Shown: positions 53,464 to 63,045 of the stretch, one piece after another
Layout: each line of letters begins with the position of its first letter
Numbering within the stretch: position 1 is the stretch's first letter
Assembly: GCF_019924045.1 (NCBI RefSeq)
Contig: NZ_JAHXBN010000028.1
Coordinates: 1 to 64,000, forward strand
Length of the DNA stretch: 64,000 nucleotides
Direction: 5' to 3'
Source of the DNA: Dyadobacter fermentans
Lineage (GTDB): Bacteria; Bacteroidota; Bacteroidia; Cytophagales; Spirosomataceae
Position numbers and translations under genes: made by a program
The notes under the pieces: model-generated
What the model was told of the DNA's origin: nothing
The model's input: only the letters and a program-made list of their open reading frames with translations
The model's database searches: none

Positions 53464-54972
53464 ATGACGAAGATGAAAAAAGCAACGATACTCGGAATCG
53501 CTCTGGCAATGTGCTTGTCGTCATGCAGCGAAGACTTTCTCAATCAAACCGACCCAACGAAAGTAAAGGTTGATTTGTTTTACAAAAATGAAGAACAGGT
53601 AAAGCAGGCTGTAAGCGGGGTTTACAGTCAGATTCAAGGGCTTACGAATACCGCATACCTGTTTGGTGAATTTCAAACGGATAACACCACAGTCGATCTG
53701 AACCCTTCCGACAGGGGCGGAGCGGGTGGCTGGGAAGCTTTCGAATTCAGCACCGTCAACTCGGGTAATGGCGAGATCGCCAACCTCTGGAACGGTTTCT
53801 ACGCCGCCATGTACAACTGTAACCTCACATTGGAGCGGATGGTAAATGCTACCATGACCGACAATGGCCGGAAAGAAGCCGAAGGCCAGCTCAAATTCCT
53901 TCGTGCGTACATGTATTTCCATCTCGTTCAGTACTTTGGCGACGTAGTCATCGTCACATCCACGCTGGAAATCCCCGATCCCGCCTTCGATCTCGTGCGA
54001 TCGCCTCAAGCCGATGTGTGGGCGCTAATTGAAAAGGACCTGAAAGATGCCGCAGCTGCTTTGCCTGCCAAATATGCCGCCGCCGGTGATATTGGCCGTG
54101 CAACCAAAGGAGCTGCGCTGAGTTTGTTGGGCAAATCCTACCTTACGCAGAAGAAGTATGCCGAAGCAGTAACAACCCTGAAAGAGGTTACCACCCTGGG
54201 GTATGCGTTGAATGCGAACTACGCCGATAACTATGCTATCACCAAGAAAAACGGCATCGAATCGATTTTCGAAATCCAATACATGGGTGATAACGACCTT
54301 GGAGAGTGGAGCAACTTCGAATACGTGTTCGCGCCAAGGGTGTCAAAAGGTGCGGTAACAGGCTTCTCCGCAGGCTCTAATGGCGGCCGCAATGTCCCTA
54401 CCAACGACATCATGGCCGCCTACGAGAAGGGTGATTTGCGTAAGGATATTTCCCTGAAACCCAATTTCAAATTGGATACCACCACCTACCACGTGCCTTA
54501 TATTGTCAAATACAACTACCCGCACACGATCGTAAACCGTACCAATTCCAACTGGCCGGTGCTGCGCTACGCCGACGTCCTGCTGATGCTCGCGGAGTCC
54601 ATCAATGAGCAATCCGGCCCGACAGCCGAAGCGCAGGGTTATCTGAATCAGATCCGGAAACGGGCCGGTCTTGCCGACCTCACTATCGCCGACAAGGTCG
54701 CATTCAGAACGGCTGTTTTGAATGAAAGAAGGTTGGAGCTGGCATTCGAAAACCACCGCTGGTTTGACTTGAAAAGGACCAAAACACCGGCTGAGTGGGC
54801 GGCATTCATGAATGCACACGGAGCACAGGAACGCGCGAAGCCAACAGTTGCCAGGGGAAATGTCCCATTCAATACGACGGATTATGTCTTTACAGAGAAT
54901 GAATATTTCTTGCCGTTGCCTGCGCCACAAATACTGATCAACCCCAAACTAACCCAAAATCCGGGTTATTGA
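53464..54972 (+). CDS. SusD/RagB-family outer-membrane lipoprotein (pair 2)
   Basis: This 502-residue lipoprotein partners SusC2. Its leader ends LSSC (Cys21 from ATG 53464; an ATG at 53473 would also work). The mature start SEDFLNQTDPTKV, the N-terminal TPR-like helices (LRAYMYFHLVQYFGDVVIVT) and the C-terminal RagB/SusD domain (LNQIRKRAGLADL, VLNERRLELAFENHRWFDLKRT, ending LTQNPGY) are all present. It is translationally adjacent to susC2. Confidence 0.95.
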   Translation: MTKMKKATILGIALAMCLSSCSEDFLNQTDPTKVKVDLFYKNEEQVKQAVSGVYSQIQGLTNTAYLFGEFQTDNTTVDLNPSDRGGAGGWEAFEFSTVNSGNGEIANLWNGFYAAMYNCNLTLERMVNATMTDNGRKEAEGQLKFLRAYMYFHLVQYFGDVVIVTSTLEIPDPAFDLVRSPQADVWALIEKDLKDAAAALPAKYAAAGDIGRATKGAALSLLGKSYLTQKKYAEAVTTLKEVTTLGYALNANYADNYAITKKNGIESIFEIQYMGDNDLGEWSNFEYVFAPRVSKGAVTGFSAGSNGGRNVPTNDIMAAYEKGDLRKDISLKPNFKLDTTTYHVPYIVKYNYPHTIVNRTNSNWPVLRYADVLLMLAESINEQSGPTAEAQGYLNQIRKRAGLADLTIADKVAFRTAVLNERRLELAFENHRWFDLKRTKTPAEWAAFMNAHGAQERAKPTVARGNVPFNTTDYVFTENEYFLPLPAPQILINPKLTQNPGY

Positions 54973-54997
54973 TCGACTGCAGTGCTTTCAATGTACA

Positions 54998-55026
54998 GGA
55001 GGGGCATTCAATATGTCTCTCCTGTT
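54998..55026 (+). terminator. Weak hairpin after susD2
   Basis: ACAGGAG and CTCCTGT pair around 15 bases and are followed by TAAATTTT. It is a modest stem at the expected end of the susC2-susD2 transcript. Confidence 0.45.
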
Positions 55027-55144
55027 AAATTTTATAACTAATCCGCGAAACATATCGTTATGAAACTAATAATCAATTCAATACCTCGAATGCGCTTTAT
55101 ATAATCCTTTTTAGAAAAACATGAATATTTTTCATTTATAACAA

Positions 55145-55194
55145 GACAGCACAGGATACTATTGACTTCGATGCATTTTAGTATTGTATGATTG
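55145..55194 (+). promoter_or_regulatory. Shared 50-bp regulatory element, copy B (cytochrome/DUF1501 unit)
   Basis: This copy has GACAG, CAGGA and TAGTATTG at the same spacing as copies A and C. The dyad here is ATACTA (55156-55161) with TAGTAT (55179-55184). Relative to copy A the central G-C pair has become C-G, a compensated change that argues the symmetry is real. The predicted leader to GTG 55241 is about 48 bases. Confidence 0.75.
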
Positions 55195-55240
55195 CCGAAT
55201 ATCCCCGCCGATATTCCTGAACCACTAACCCCTTGAACTT

Positions 55241-57601
55241 GTGTTACTCCAAGCAACCGAAACTTTCTGGCTTTGGCAATTTTTAGGACGATTGCACCCT
55301 TTACTGGTCCATTTTCCCATTGGACTTCTCTGCATTGCATTGCTTTTTGAACTCATCGACTGGAAGCATAAATCGACCGTCCTGCGCGACGGCACGCGCA
55401 TTATCACGTGGGTGAGCGCAGGTAGCGCGGTGCTGGCCGTTGCATTCGGCCTGCTGCTCGCCAGCTCCGAAGATTCCAGCGGTACCAATCTCGAAATCCA
55501 CCGCTGGGCCGGAATTGCCACGATGGTACTTTCACTCGTCACCGCATTTACATTGCGTTCCGGTAACAGGAGTCTCTTCCGCGGGCTGCTGCTTACCACC
55601 GTTTTCGGCGTTTCCTTTGCAGGCCATTATGGCGCCATGCTAACCCACGGCGAAGATTACCTCACGGGCGTGCTGCCCGGTGCCGATAAAACGGTGGAGC
55701 CGGAGGGCGAGGCCGAAGCTGATTTTGTGCTTACCAACAATGGCGCATTAACCCCTGAACAAGTACAAAACCTCAATGTGGAAGTCAGGACGATCCTGGC
55801 TCACAACTGTTACAGCTGCCACAGCGAAACCAAAATGAAGGGAGAACTGCGGCTCGACAGCAAAGACGCTATTATGAAAGGCGGCGAGCACGGCGTTGTG
55901 GTTGTGCCGAGCCATCCCGACAAAAGTGAACTGATCCGCCGGATTTCACTGCCCAAAGGACATAAGGAGGCGATGCCTACCAAAGGGAAGCGCCTGACGG
56001 AGAAGGAGGTAAAGTTGCTCCAATTCTGGATCGAAAAAGGTGCTCCGTGGCCCGACGGGAAAGAGAAAAGCATTTACCGCGTGGCCGAACTGGCGCCGCG
56101 TACGCCCGAGGTGCCCACTGCAACGGCCGATCTCAACAAGCCTGTGGACCTGTTTGTGAATGCCTATTTCCAAAAGAACAAAGGAAGCTGGAAACCCGTC
56201 GTGGACGACCGCACTTATATTCGTCGTGTTTACCTCGACATCATCGGACTGCTTCCGCCTCCGGAAAAGGTCGATGCATTTGTAGCGGATACCCACCCCG
56301 ACAAGCGTGAGTTACTTGCCAAAGAGCTCCTTTCGCAGAACGACGCGTACGCTCAGCATTGGATGACGTTCTGGAACGATGCCCTCCGCAACGACTACGA
56401 CGGAACGGGTTACATTACCGGAGGACGGTTCGGTATTTCCAAATGGCTTTACGCTAGTTTGCTGGATAACAAGCCCTACAATTGGTTCGTGAAAGAGCTG
56501 ATCAGCCCCAATAAGGAATCCGAAGGCTTTATAAAAGGTATCAAATGGCGCGGAACGATCAATTCCAGCCAGCGTACCGAAATGCAGGCAGCCCAGAATG
56601 TGGCCCAGGTGTTTTTGGGTCTGAACCTTAAATGCGCTTCCTGCCACGACAGTTTCATCAGCGACTGGAAACTAGCCGACGCTTACGCATTTGCCAACAT
56701 TTTCGCGGATACCCTGCTCGAAATCAACCGTTGCGACAAGCCTACGGGCAAAATTGCTGGAACACGCATTCTCTACCCGGAACTGGGCGAAATCGAAGTA
56801 AATGCAAGCACTGAAAAACGCCTCCGCCAGTTGGCCGATTTCCTCGTGCAGCCGAAAGACGGAAGACTATACCGCACGCTCGTGAACCGTGTGTGGGCAC
56901 AGTTGATGGGGCGCGGCATTGTGGAGCCGGTGGATGCGATGGACAATTTGCCTTGGAGCCAGGACCTGCTCGACTGGCTGGCATCCGACTTTGTGACGAA
57001 TGGCTACGATGTCAAAAAGCTCATCTACACGATCGTCACTTCGAAGACCTACCAGTTGCCTTCGACATCGGTGAAAGAGGCCGGGGATATTATGGCGAAC
57101 GATTTCAAGTTTACCGGCATGGTGCGCAGAAGACTTACCGCCGAGCAGTTCGCCGACGCGATCAGCACGAGCTTCACACCGATGTATGCCGACACAGCGC
57201 TTGCATTGAAGAAGCTTCCGGAAGATATCCGGTCGCGGCTGCCATTTCCGCGCGCGGCGTTTGTGAAGAACGATCCATTCCTTACTTCGCTCGGCCGCCC
57301 GAACCGTGAGACGGTGAGTACCGGTCGTACTTCGCAGGCGAACCTGCTCCAAGCATTGGAACTTACGAACGGCTCGAAATTCACCGAAACGCTCAAAGCG
57401 GGATCGAAGATCTGGAAGTCGCAATACCCGACCTCCGACTCACTCGTAACGGCACTTTACCGGAAGGCATTGGGGCGTTCGCCGATACCAAAAGAGCTCG
57501 CTGCCGCGAAGAAAATCCTCGGTACGACACCAAGCGAAGAAGGCATTCAGGACCTGGTTTGGGCGATTGCACTCGTACCCGAGTTCCAGCTGATATATTA
57601 A
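55241..57601 (+). CDS. Membrane diheme cytochrome with PSCyt1-DUF1549-DUF1553 domains
   Basis: This 786-residue protein starts with GTG. Three to four membrane helices (about 8-135, LHPLLVHFPIGLLCIALLF and following) anchor it. A planctomycete-type cytochrome c domain (about 175-275) carries CYSCH at residue 190. DUF1549 (about 300-500) contains a second heme motif, CASCH at 465, and DUF1553 (about 525-786) ends VPEFQLIY. Such fusions occur widely in Planctomycetes and in Bacteroidota beside DUF1501 genes; their reaction is unknown. Electron transfer during processing of an imported polymer is inference. Confidence 0.88.
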   Translation: MLLQATETFWLWQFLGRLHPLLVHFPIGLLCIALLFELIDWKHKSTVLRDGTRIITWVSAGSAVLAVAFGLLLASSEDSSGTNLEIHRWAGIATMVLSLVTAFTLRSGNRSLFRGLLLTTVFGVSFAGHYGAMLTHGEDYLTGVLPGADKTVEPEGEAEADFVLTNNGALTPEQVQNLNVEVRTILAHNCYSCHSETKMKGELRLDSKDAIMKGGEHGVVVVPSHPDKSELIRRISLPKGHKEAMPTKGKRLTEKEVKLLQFWIEKGAPWPDGKEKSIYRVAELAPRTPEVPTATADLNKPVDLFVNAYFQKNKGSWKPVVDDRTYIRRVYLDIIGLLPPPEKVDAFVADTHPDKRELLAKELLSQNDAYAQHWMTFWNDALRNDYDGTGYITGGRFGISKWLYASLLDNKPYNWFVKELISPNKESEGFIKGIKWRGTINSSQRTEMQAAQNVAQVFLGLNLKCASCHDSFISDWKLADAYAFANIFADTLLEINRCDKPTGKIAGTRILYPELGEIEVNASTEKRLRQLADFLVQPKDGRLYRTLVNRVWAQLMGRGIVEPVDAMDNLPWSQDLLDWLASDFVTNGYDVKKLIYTIVTSKTYQLPSTSVKEAGDIMANDFKFTGMVRRRLTAEQFADAISTSFTPMYADTALALKKLPEDIRSRLPFPRAAFVKNDPFLTSLGRPNRETVSTGRTSQANLLQALELTNGSKFTETLKAGSKIWKSQYPTSDSLVTALYRKALGRSPIPKELAAAKKILGTTPSEEGIQDLVWAIALVPEFQLIY

Positions 57602-57787
57602 ATGCAGGATACAGATAAAACGTATTTGAAATATCAAATGAATAAGACTTTAAATACATACACAACATTTACAATGTACATAAAGAATTAAATTATTAGT
57701 ATTATTTGTAAATATTATAAGTATTTAAAGTATAAAAAGTATATAAATATAATTTACTGAATTACAGTCATTTAAAATAAATAAGCA
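57602..57787. other. AT-rich spacer between the cytochrome and DUF1501 genes
   Basis: These 186 bases are very AT-rich, with repeated AAGTATA-like words around 57710-57760. There is no gene, no full copy of the 50-bp element and no strong terminator, so the two genes are probably co-transcribed. Confidence 0.4.
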
Positions 57788-59215
57788 ATGAATATCCAAT
57801 GGAATAGGAGGGAGTTTCTGCAACGCGCCAGCGCCGCTACAATGGCTGCTTTGGCGGCAGGAGCCCCCATATCAAACCTGCTAACCTCATGCCGGGGCAA
57901 GGCGGGAGCCAATTCTTCGGCGGACACAGTGATACTTTTATGGATGGCCGGCGGTATGGCGCATACCGAAACTTTCGACCCGAAAGCCTACACGCCGTTC
58001 GAAAAAGACATGGAGGGTAACCGCGTTTTGAGCACCTTCAAATCGTTCCCGACGAAGCTGGACGGCATCCATTTCTCGGATGGCTTGCAGTCGATAGGGC
58101 AGGTGATGGACAAGGGAACACTCATCCGCTCGTACGTCGCAGCCGACATGGGCCACATCCTGCACTCACGCCACCAATACCACTGGCACACCTGTTACGA
58201 ACCACCGCAAACGGTAGCTGCGCCGCATATCGGCTCATGGATCGCCAAGGAGCTGGGGCCAAAAAATCCGGTGATCCCCGCATTCATTGACATTGGCCAG
58301 CGGTTCACGGTAGGTGAAGCCGAAGAGCTGAAAGCATTTCACACGGCCGGTTTCCTGGGCAACGAATTCGGGCCATTCTTCATTCCCGACCCTAGCCAGG
58401 GCCTCGAAAGCGTGCGCCCGCCCGTAGGTATGGATGCGAAGCGATTCGAACGCCGGAACCAATTGTACAATGAGTTGATCAATAATAGTCCGGTAGGAGA
58501 GTTCGGCAGCGATTACCAGCGCGAGTCGCTGAAACGCTCTATGGAACAGGCCTACGCATTACTCAACTCGCCGGAGTCGAAAGCATTCGATTTGAGTACG
58601 GAGCCTAAAAAGAGCTACGACATTTACAATACCGGCCGCTTCGGACTCGGCTGCCTGCTCGCCCGGCGGTTGACGGAGCAAGGAGCGCGCTTCATAAGCG
58701 TCACCACCGAGTACGAACCGTTCAAGGGTTGGGACACGCATGAAAATGGGCACACCCGCTTGCAGGATATGAAGAAACAGATCGACGGTCCAATTGCCCA
58801 GCTCATTAAAGACCTCGATGAGAAAGGCCTGCTCGACCGCACGATGGTTGTACTCGCGAGCGAATTCAGTCGCGATATGATGGTGGAAGGCCGCCCGGAT
58901 GCCAAAGTGAAGGAGCAGGTTGCGCAGCCCGATATCCTTTCCGACCTCAAATTCTACGGCATGCACCGCCATTTCACCGACGGCTGCTCAATGCTGATGT
59001 TCGGTGGTGGCATTAAAAAAGGCTTCGTCTACGGCAAAACCGCCGACGAACGTCCCTGCAAGACCATTGAAAACCCCGTGAAGGTGGATGGCATTCACCA
59101 GACGATCTATCATGCATTGGGCATCCCACCGGATACCCAATATGAAATCGAGAAGCGGCCGTTCTATACAACACCTGACGGCAAGGGGCTCGCAGTGAAA
59201 GAACTGCTCGTTTGA
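57788..59215 (+). CDS. DUF1501 protein with Tat signal and lipobox
   Basis: This 475-residue protein has a twin-arginine signal (NRREFLQRASAA, residues 6-17) and a lipobox-like LTSC at about 32-35, so it is folded before export and probably lipid-anchored. The body matches DUF1501, a member of the alkaline phosphatase/sulfatase-like superfamily (VILLWMAGGMAHTETFDPK, SRHQYHWHTCYEP, VTTEYEPFKGWDTHENG, LASEFSRDMM). His and Asp residues in these blocks suit a metal site. Reaction unknown. It is paired with the upstream diheme protein, as DUF1501 genes usually are. Confidence 0.88.
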   Translation: MNIQWNRREFLQRASAATMAALAAGAPISNLLTSCRGKAGANSSADTVILLWMAGGMAHTETFDPKAYTPFEKDMEGNRVLSTFKSFPTKLDGIHFSDGLQSIGQVMDKGTLIRSYVAADMGHILHSRHQYHWHTCYEPPQTVAAPHIGSWIAKELGPKNPVIPAFIDIGQRFTVGEAEELKAFHTAGFLGNEFGPFFIPDPSQGLESVRPPVGMDAKRFERRNQLYNELINNSPVGEFGSDYQRESLKRSMEQAYALLNSPESKAFDLSTEPKKSYDIYNTGRFGLGCLLARRLTEQGARFISVTTEYEPFKGWDTHENGHTRLQDMKKQIDGPIAQLIKDLDEKGLLDRTMVVLASEFSRDMMVEGRPDAKVKEQVAQPDILSDLKFYGMHRHFTDGCSMLMFGGGIKKGFVYGKTADERPCKTIENPVKVDGIHQTIYHALGIPPDTQYEIEKRPFYTTPDGKGLAVKELLV

Positions 59216-59229
59216 TTTTACCCATTTGA

Positions 59230-59266
59230 TCCGCCGGAACGTGCTGATAACCAGCTTTCCGGCGGA
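59230..59266 (+). terminator. Hairpin after the DUF1501 gene
   Basis: TCCGCCGGAA and TTCCGGCGGA form a perfect 10-bp stem around 17 bases, 14 bases past the stop. The T run after it is poor. Beyond it, 59267-59400 shows no gene. Confidence 0.65.
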
Positions 59267-59400
59267 CATATTTCTTGCTACCTCACCTGCTTCGTATCCT
59301 ATATTGTGGACCGTCGCCTCGCTGCGGACGGATGGCGTCTCTATGCCAGATATAAGATATGTCCAAAAAACTCATGTTAATTAAATATTAATCAAAACCA

Positions 59401-59450
59401 GACAGAGCAGGACAGTCTGTTCTCGCATTCATTCTACTATTGCATAAATG
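59401..59450 (+). promoter_or_regulatory. Shared 50-bp regulatory element, copy C (susC3 operon)
   Basis: This copy has GACAG, CAGGA and TACTATTG (59435-59442) in register with copies A and B. The dyad is weaker here (four of seven pairs kept). CAG recurs three times at 5-base steps near the left end. A leader of about 300 bases separates it from susC3. Confidence 0.72.
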
Positions 59451-59657
59451 TTACTTTAAGCATGAATAATTGTCTTTTATGCGTCATAAAGACATTTATT
59501 TCTTAGAGTACTCCAAAATCTTCATCAACGATAGATCTGCCAGCTTTCAGGCGTGTTTACATGCAGGAAAGCCATCCGTTTCGTGATCAGACGACACCGT
59601 TTTTTACATACCTAAACACAGCTTTTCCCCAATCCCGACAATTATTCACTTAAACCG

Positions 59658-59690
59658 ATGACTATGAGAATAAAAAGCTTAACCGATTAA
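59658..59690 (+). other. Possible 10-codon leader ORF before susC3
   Basis: ATG to TAA encodes MTMRIKSLTD, 61 bases before the susC3 start, paralleling the short ORF before susC2. No other gene is seen between 59451 and 59751. Confidence 0.22.
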
Positions 59691-59751
59691 CCCCGTCACC
59701 CGGGCGTTTTATACGATGCTCTGGGACCTCTGCTAATTACTAAATCTAAAA

Positions 59752-62700
59752 ATGAAGCTTATGAATCAATTTCGACAATCCCCTTATTACGGCCGATTGA
59801 ATTCGATCCTGAAACTGTCCGTGGGCCAGGCGCTTATCGGTGCAGCTTGCGGGCTCAGTGCAGTAGCCGGCAATAGTTTCCATCTTAACCCGCTGGTTGT
59901 AAGCACCAACATTATCGCCGACCGGACGATCAAGGGAAAGGTAACCGACGACACCGGTGAGAAACTGCCGGGTGTGAGCGTAGTACTCAAAGGCACTACC
60001 ATCGGAACGGTGTCCGATGCGGACGGGGTGTACTCCATCAACGTCCCCGATAGAGGCGGTGTCCTCATTTTCTCTTCCGTCGGGTTCCTTACGCAGGAAG
60101 TTCCCCTCGGAGCTGCGTCAACCGTGGATATTAAACTCGCTACCGATGCCAAGGCACTTAGCGAAGTGGTTGTAGTGGGTTATGGTAGCCAGTTGAAAAA
60201 AGAAATTACAGGTGCGGTGCAAACCGTTAAAAGCGAGGAGCTGAAAGATATTCCGGTATCGCAGGTTACTCAAAAGCTACAAGGACGTCTCGCCGGCGTG
60301 CAGATCAACCAGACCACCGGTAAGCCGGGGCAGGGGATGTCCGTTCGTATTCGCGGCCAGGTATCGGTAACAGCCGGTAGCGACCCGCTTTATGTGATTG
60401 ACGGTTTCCCGATAACCGGCACCATCGGCCAGATGAACCCTGACGAAATCGAGGATATTACCATTCTGAAAGATGCTGCATCGACGTCCCTTTACGGGTC
60501 ACGCGCGGCCAACGGCGTTGTATTGATCACCACCAAACGCGGTACTCCGGGCAAAATGGCGGTAAGCTTCAACGCCTACGCGGGTATTCAGAAGGTGCCG
60601 ATGAGAGGTCGTGTGAAAATGCTGAACGCCGAAGAATTCGCGCAGTTCAAAAAGGAGATGTATGAAGATGAAAATAAAGCGGTACCCGAAGAGTTTCAAG
60701 ATCCATCAAAGTATCGCGGCAAAAACAACGACTGGTACGACGCATTGCTTCGTACTGCGCCTATCCAAAGCTACAACCTGACCGTCAGCTCCAACAAGGA
60801 GAACATGCGTACATCGCTCGTGGCAGGGGTATTCAACCAGAAAGGGGTCGTGCTGAACAATAACTACAAGCGCTATTCATTGCGTATGAACACCGAGTAC
60901 GATATTTCGAATAAGGTGAAAATCGGGTTCAATGTGGCGCCGCAATTTGTCTATGACAATACCCCGAGAACGGATGGTGACCGCGGTACGGGCGTCCTTT
61001 TCAATGCATTGCACACCTGGCCGATCATGCCGATTTACGATGCGAACGGGGAGCTTACCAAGTTCAACACATTCCCAAGCAGCACAGGTAACATCTTCAA
61101 CTATCCTAACTGGGTGCGTGCTGCCAATGAGCTGACAAACGAGACGAAGATCAACAAGTTGCTAGGTAACACCTACATCCAGTACAACCCGATCAAAGGT
61201 CTTACTTTGAAATCGACATTGAATGTGGAAATGGAAAGCAACAAGTTCTTCTTCTTCAACCCGTCGACAGCTACCAGCTCGATCAACGTTCCGATCCCGA
61301 CCACTGCCGTTTCGATCCGCCAGAACTATCAGAACTTCTCATGGCTGAACGAAAACCTGGCAACTTACAGCCACAGCTTCAACGAAAAACACAACTTTGA
61401 GTTATTGGCTGGTTTTACACAACAACGTTTCCGCCAGGAGTTCGACCGTATTACGGCCAACACCTATACCGACGACCGCCTTCCGACAATCCAGGGTGCG
61501 ATCAACATCGACCGTGGCGGTTCATTTAACGTGAATGGTATCTCAGGTTCCAACACTTTCAACGGTGCTAACGAATGGGCGCTGATGTCTTACATTTCAC
61601 GTTTGACTTATAACTACAAAGGCAAATACCTCTTCACTGCCGCTGTTCGTGCGGATGGTTCTTCCCGTTTCGGTTCCGACAACCGCTGGGGTACATTCCC
61701 TTCGGCATCTGTGGGCTGGGTCATTTCGGATGAGAACTTCATGCAGTCGATTCCGAAAGTGTCATTTGCCAAAGCACGCGCCAGCTACGGGGTGATCGGG
61801 AACAACAACATCGGTAACTACACCCAGTATGCATTGGTTAATAACACTACCAATGCGGTTTTCGGGAGTACAGTAGCCACCGGTGCGCAGGTAACATCCT
61901 TGTCCAACAGCAACCTGGGCTGGGAAACAACCAAGCAGTTTGACGCCGGTCTCGATGTGGGTCTCCTCAACGACCGCATTCAGCTGATCTACGATTTCTA
62001 CACCAAGCGGACCACCAACTTGCTTTACGCGGTTCAGGTTCCTCAGGAATCGGGTTTCTCCAACTACAATGATAATATCGGCGAGATCAAATTTTGGGGA
62101 CACGAAGTATCGTTGACCACCCGTAACCTGGTGGGCAAATTGAAATGGACTACCAATGCCAACATCTCGATCAACCGCAACAAGGTGATGGAACTCGCAC
62201 CCGGCATCGACCGCGTGTATGGTTCTTTTCACATTACACAGGTAGGCCGCCCATTCGGCCAATTTTATGGCTTGGTAAAAGAAGGCTTCTATATGAACAA
62301 GGAGGAGTTGGCCAGCAGCGCGATCATCCCGGGCCGTTCGGCTATTGGTACCATCAAGTTCAAGGACGTGAACGGCGATGGCGTGATCACCAACGGTGGC
62401 GATGCCGACGACCGGACGATCATAGGAAATCCGTTCCCGAAATTCACTTACGGTCTGACCAATACATTGAGCTACGGTGGATGGGATCTATCGATCACCG
62501 GATCCGGCTCGCAGGGTAACCAGCTTTGGGTACGTCACCTTTACAGCACGGCTAACCTCGACGGTGTATTCAACATGGTGGCAGGTGCCAAGGATCGTTT
62601 CCGTGTGAAAAACGGCGTGAACCCGGTAACCGGCGTTGTGGAAGCTCAGACGGTAATTACCCCGGGCAAAGGAATGTACGGTGCTACCAACAACGGTGGT

Positions 62701-63006
62701 AACTACACCGGTGTGGAACGCGACTGGAACAGCTCTCACTTCCTTGCCAACGCCTCTTACTTTACGCTCAAAAATATTACACTGGGCTACAATCTGGGCG
62801 GTATCAACAAGTTTTTCAAGTCGGCCCGTCTGTACGCAAGCGTTCAGCAAGTGTATGTCTTCACCAAATATTGGGGCGGACCTAACCCTGAAACAAGCGC
62901 CCAGGGCGACGGACAGGGAGATGGCGGTAACCTTAGCCAGGGTGTGGATCTTTCCAACTATCCGGTACCACGTACATGGACACTCGGTTTGAACCTCAAC
63001 TTCTAA
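59752..63006 (+). CDS. SusC/RagA-family TonB-linked receptor (pair 3)
   Basis: This 1084-residue outer-membrane porin is a paralogue of susC2. Its leader MNQFRQSPYYG, starting at the second ATG (59761), matches the MNQSRQ start of susC2, so 59761 is a good alternative start. In order: the carboxypeptidase-like domain (IKGKVTDDTGEKLPGVSVVLKG), LSEVVVVGYGSQLKKEITGA, the plug (LQGRLAGVQINQTTGKPGQG, LYVIDGFPITG, ILKDAASTSLYGSRAANGVVLITTK), and a barrel ending LNLNF. No STN domain is present. It is paired with susD3 after 39 bases. Confidence 0.95.
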   Translation: MKLMNQFRQSPYYGRLNSILKLSVGQALIGAACGLSAVAGNSFHLNPLVVSTNIIADRTIKGKVTDDTGEKLPGVSVVLKGTTIGTVSDADGVYSINVPDRGGVLIFSSVGFLTQEVPLGAASTVDIKLATDAKALSEVVVVGYGSQLKKEITGAVQTVKSEELKDIPVSQVTQKLQGRLAGVQINQTTGKPGQGMSVRIRGQVSVTAGSDPLYVIDGFPITGTIGQMNPDEIEDITILKDAASTSLYGSRAANGVVLITTKRGTPGKMAVSFNAYAGIQKVPMRGRVKMLNAEEFAQFKKEMYEDENKAVPEEFQDPSKYRGKNNDWYDALLRTAPIQSYNLTVSSNKENMRTSLVAGVFNQKGVVLNNNYKRYSLRMNTEYDISNKVKIGFNVAPQFVYDNTPRTDGDRGTGVLFNALHTWPIMPIYDANGELTKFNTFPSSTGNIFNYPNWVRAANELTNETKINKLLGNTYIQYNPIKGLTLKSTLNVEMESNKFFFFNPSTATSSINVPIPTTAVSIRQNYQNFSWLNENLATYSHSFNEKHNFELLAGFTQQRFRQEFDRITANTYTDDRLPTIQGAINIDRGGSFNVNGISGSNTFNGANEWALMSYISRLTYNYKGKYLFTAAVRADGSSRFGSDNRWGTFPSASVGWVISDENFMQSIPKVSFAKARASYGVIGNNNIGNYTQYALVNNTTNAVFGSTVATGAQVTSLSNSNLGWETTKQFDAGLDVGLLNDRIQLIYDFYTKRTTNLLYAVQVPQESGFSNYNDNIGEIKFWGHEVSLTTRNLVGKLKWTTNANISINRNKVMELAPGIDRVYGSFHITQVGRPFGQFYGLVKEGFYMNKEELASSAIIPGRSAIGTIKFKDVNGDGVITNGGDADDRTIIGNPFPKFTYGLTNTLSYGGWDLSITGSGSQGNQLWVRHLYSTANLDGVFNMVAGAKDRFRVKNGVNPVTGVVEAQTVITPGKGMYGATNNGGNYTGVERDWNSSHFLANASYFTLKNITLGYNLGGINKFFKSARLYASVQQVYVFTKYWGGPNPETSAQGDGQGDGGNLSQGVDLSNYPVPRTWTLGLNLNF

Positions 63007-63045
63007 ACCCGACTCGTAAAACGTCTCATCTTAATTCCGATAGAA

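Noticed and set aside
57602..57650. Fourth copy of the 50-bp element after the cytochrome gene
   Set aside because: GCAGGATAC occurs, but GACAG and the TAnTATTG box are missing at the fixed spacing.
55241..59215. Cytochrome/DUF1501 pair as a respiratory or cytochrome-oxidase operon
   Set aside because: There are no oxidase subunits; the domain set matches PSCyt1/DUF1549/DUF1553 with DUF1501, whose role is different and unknown.
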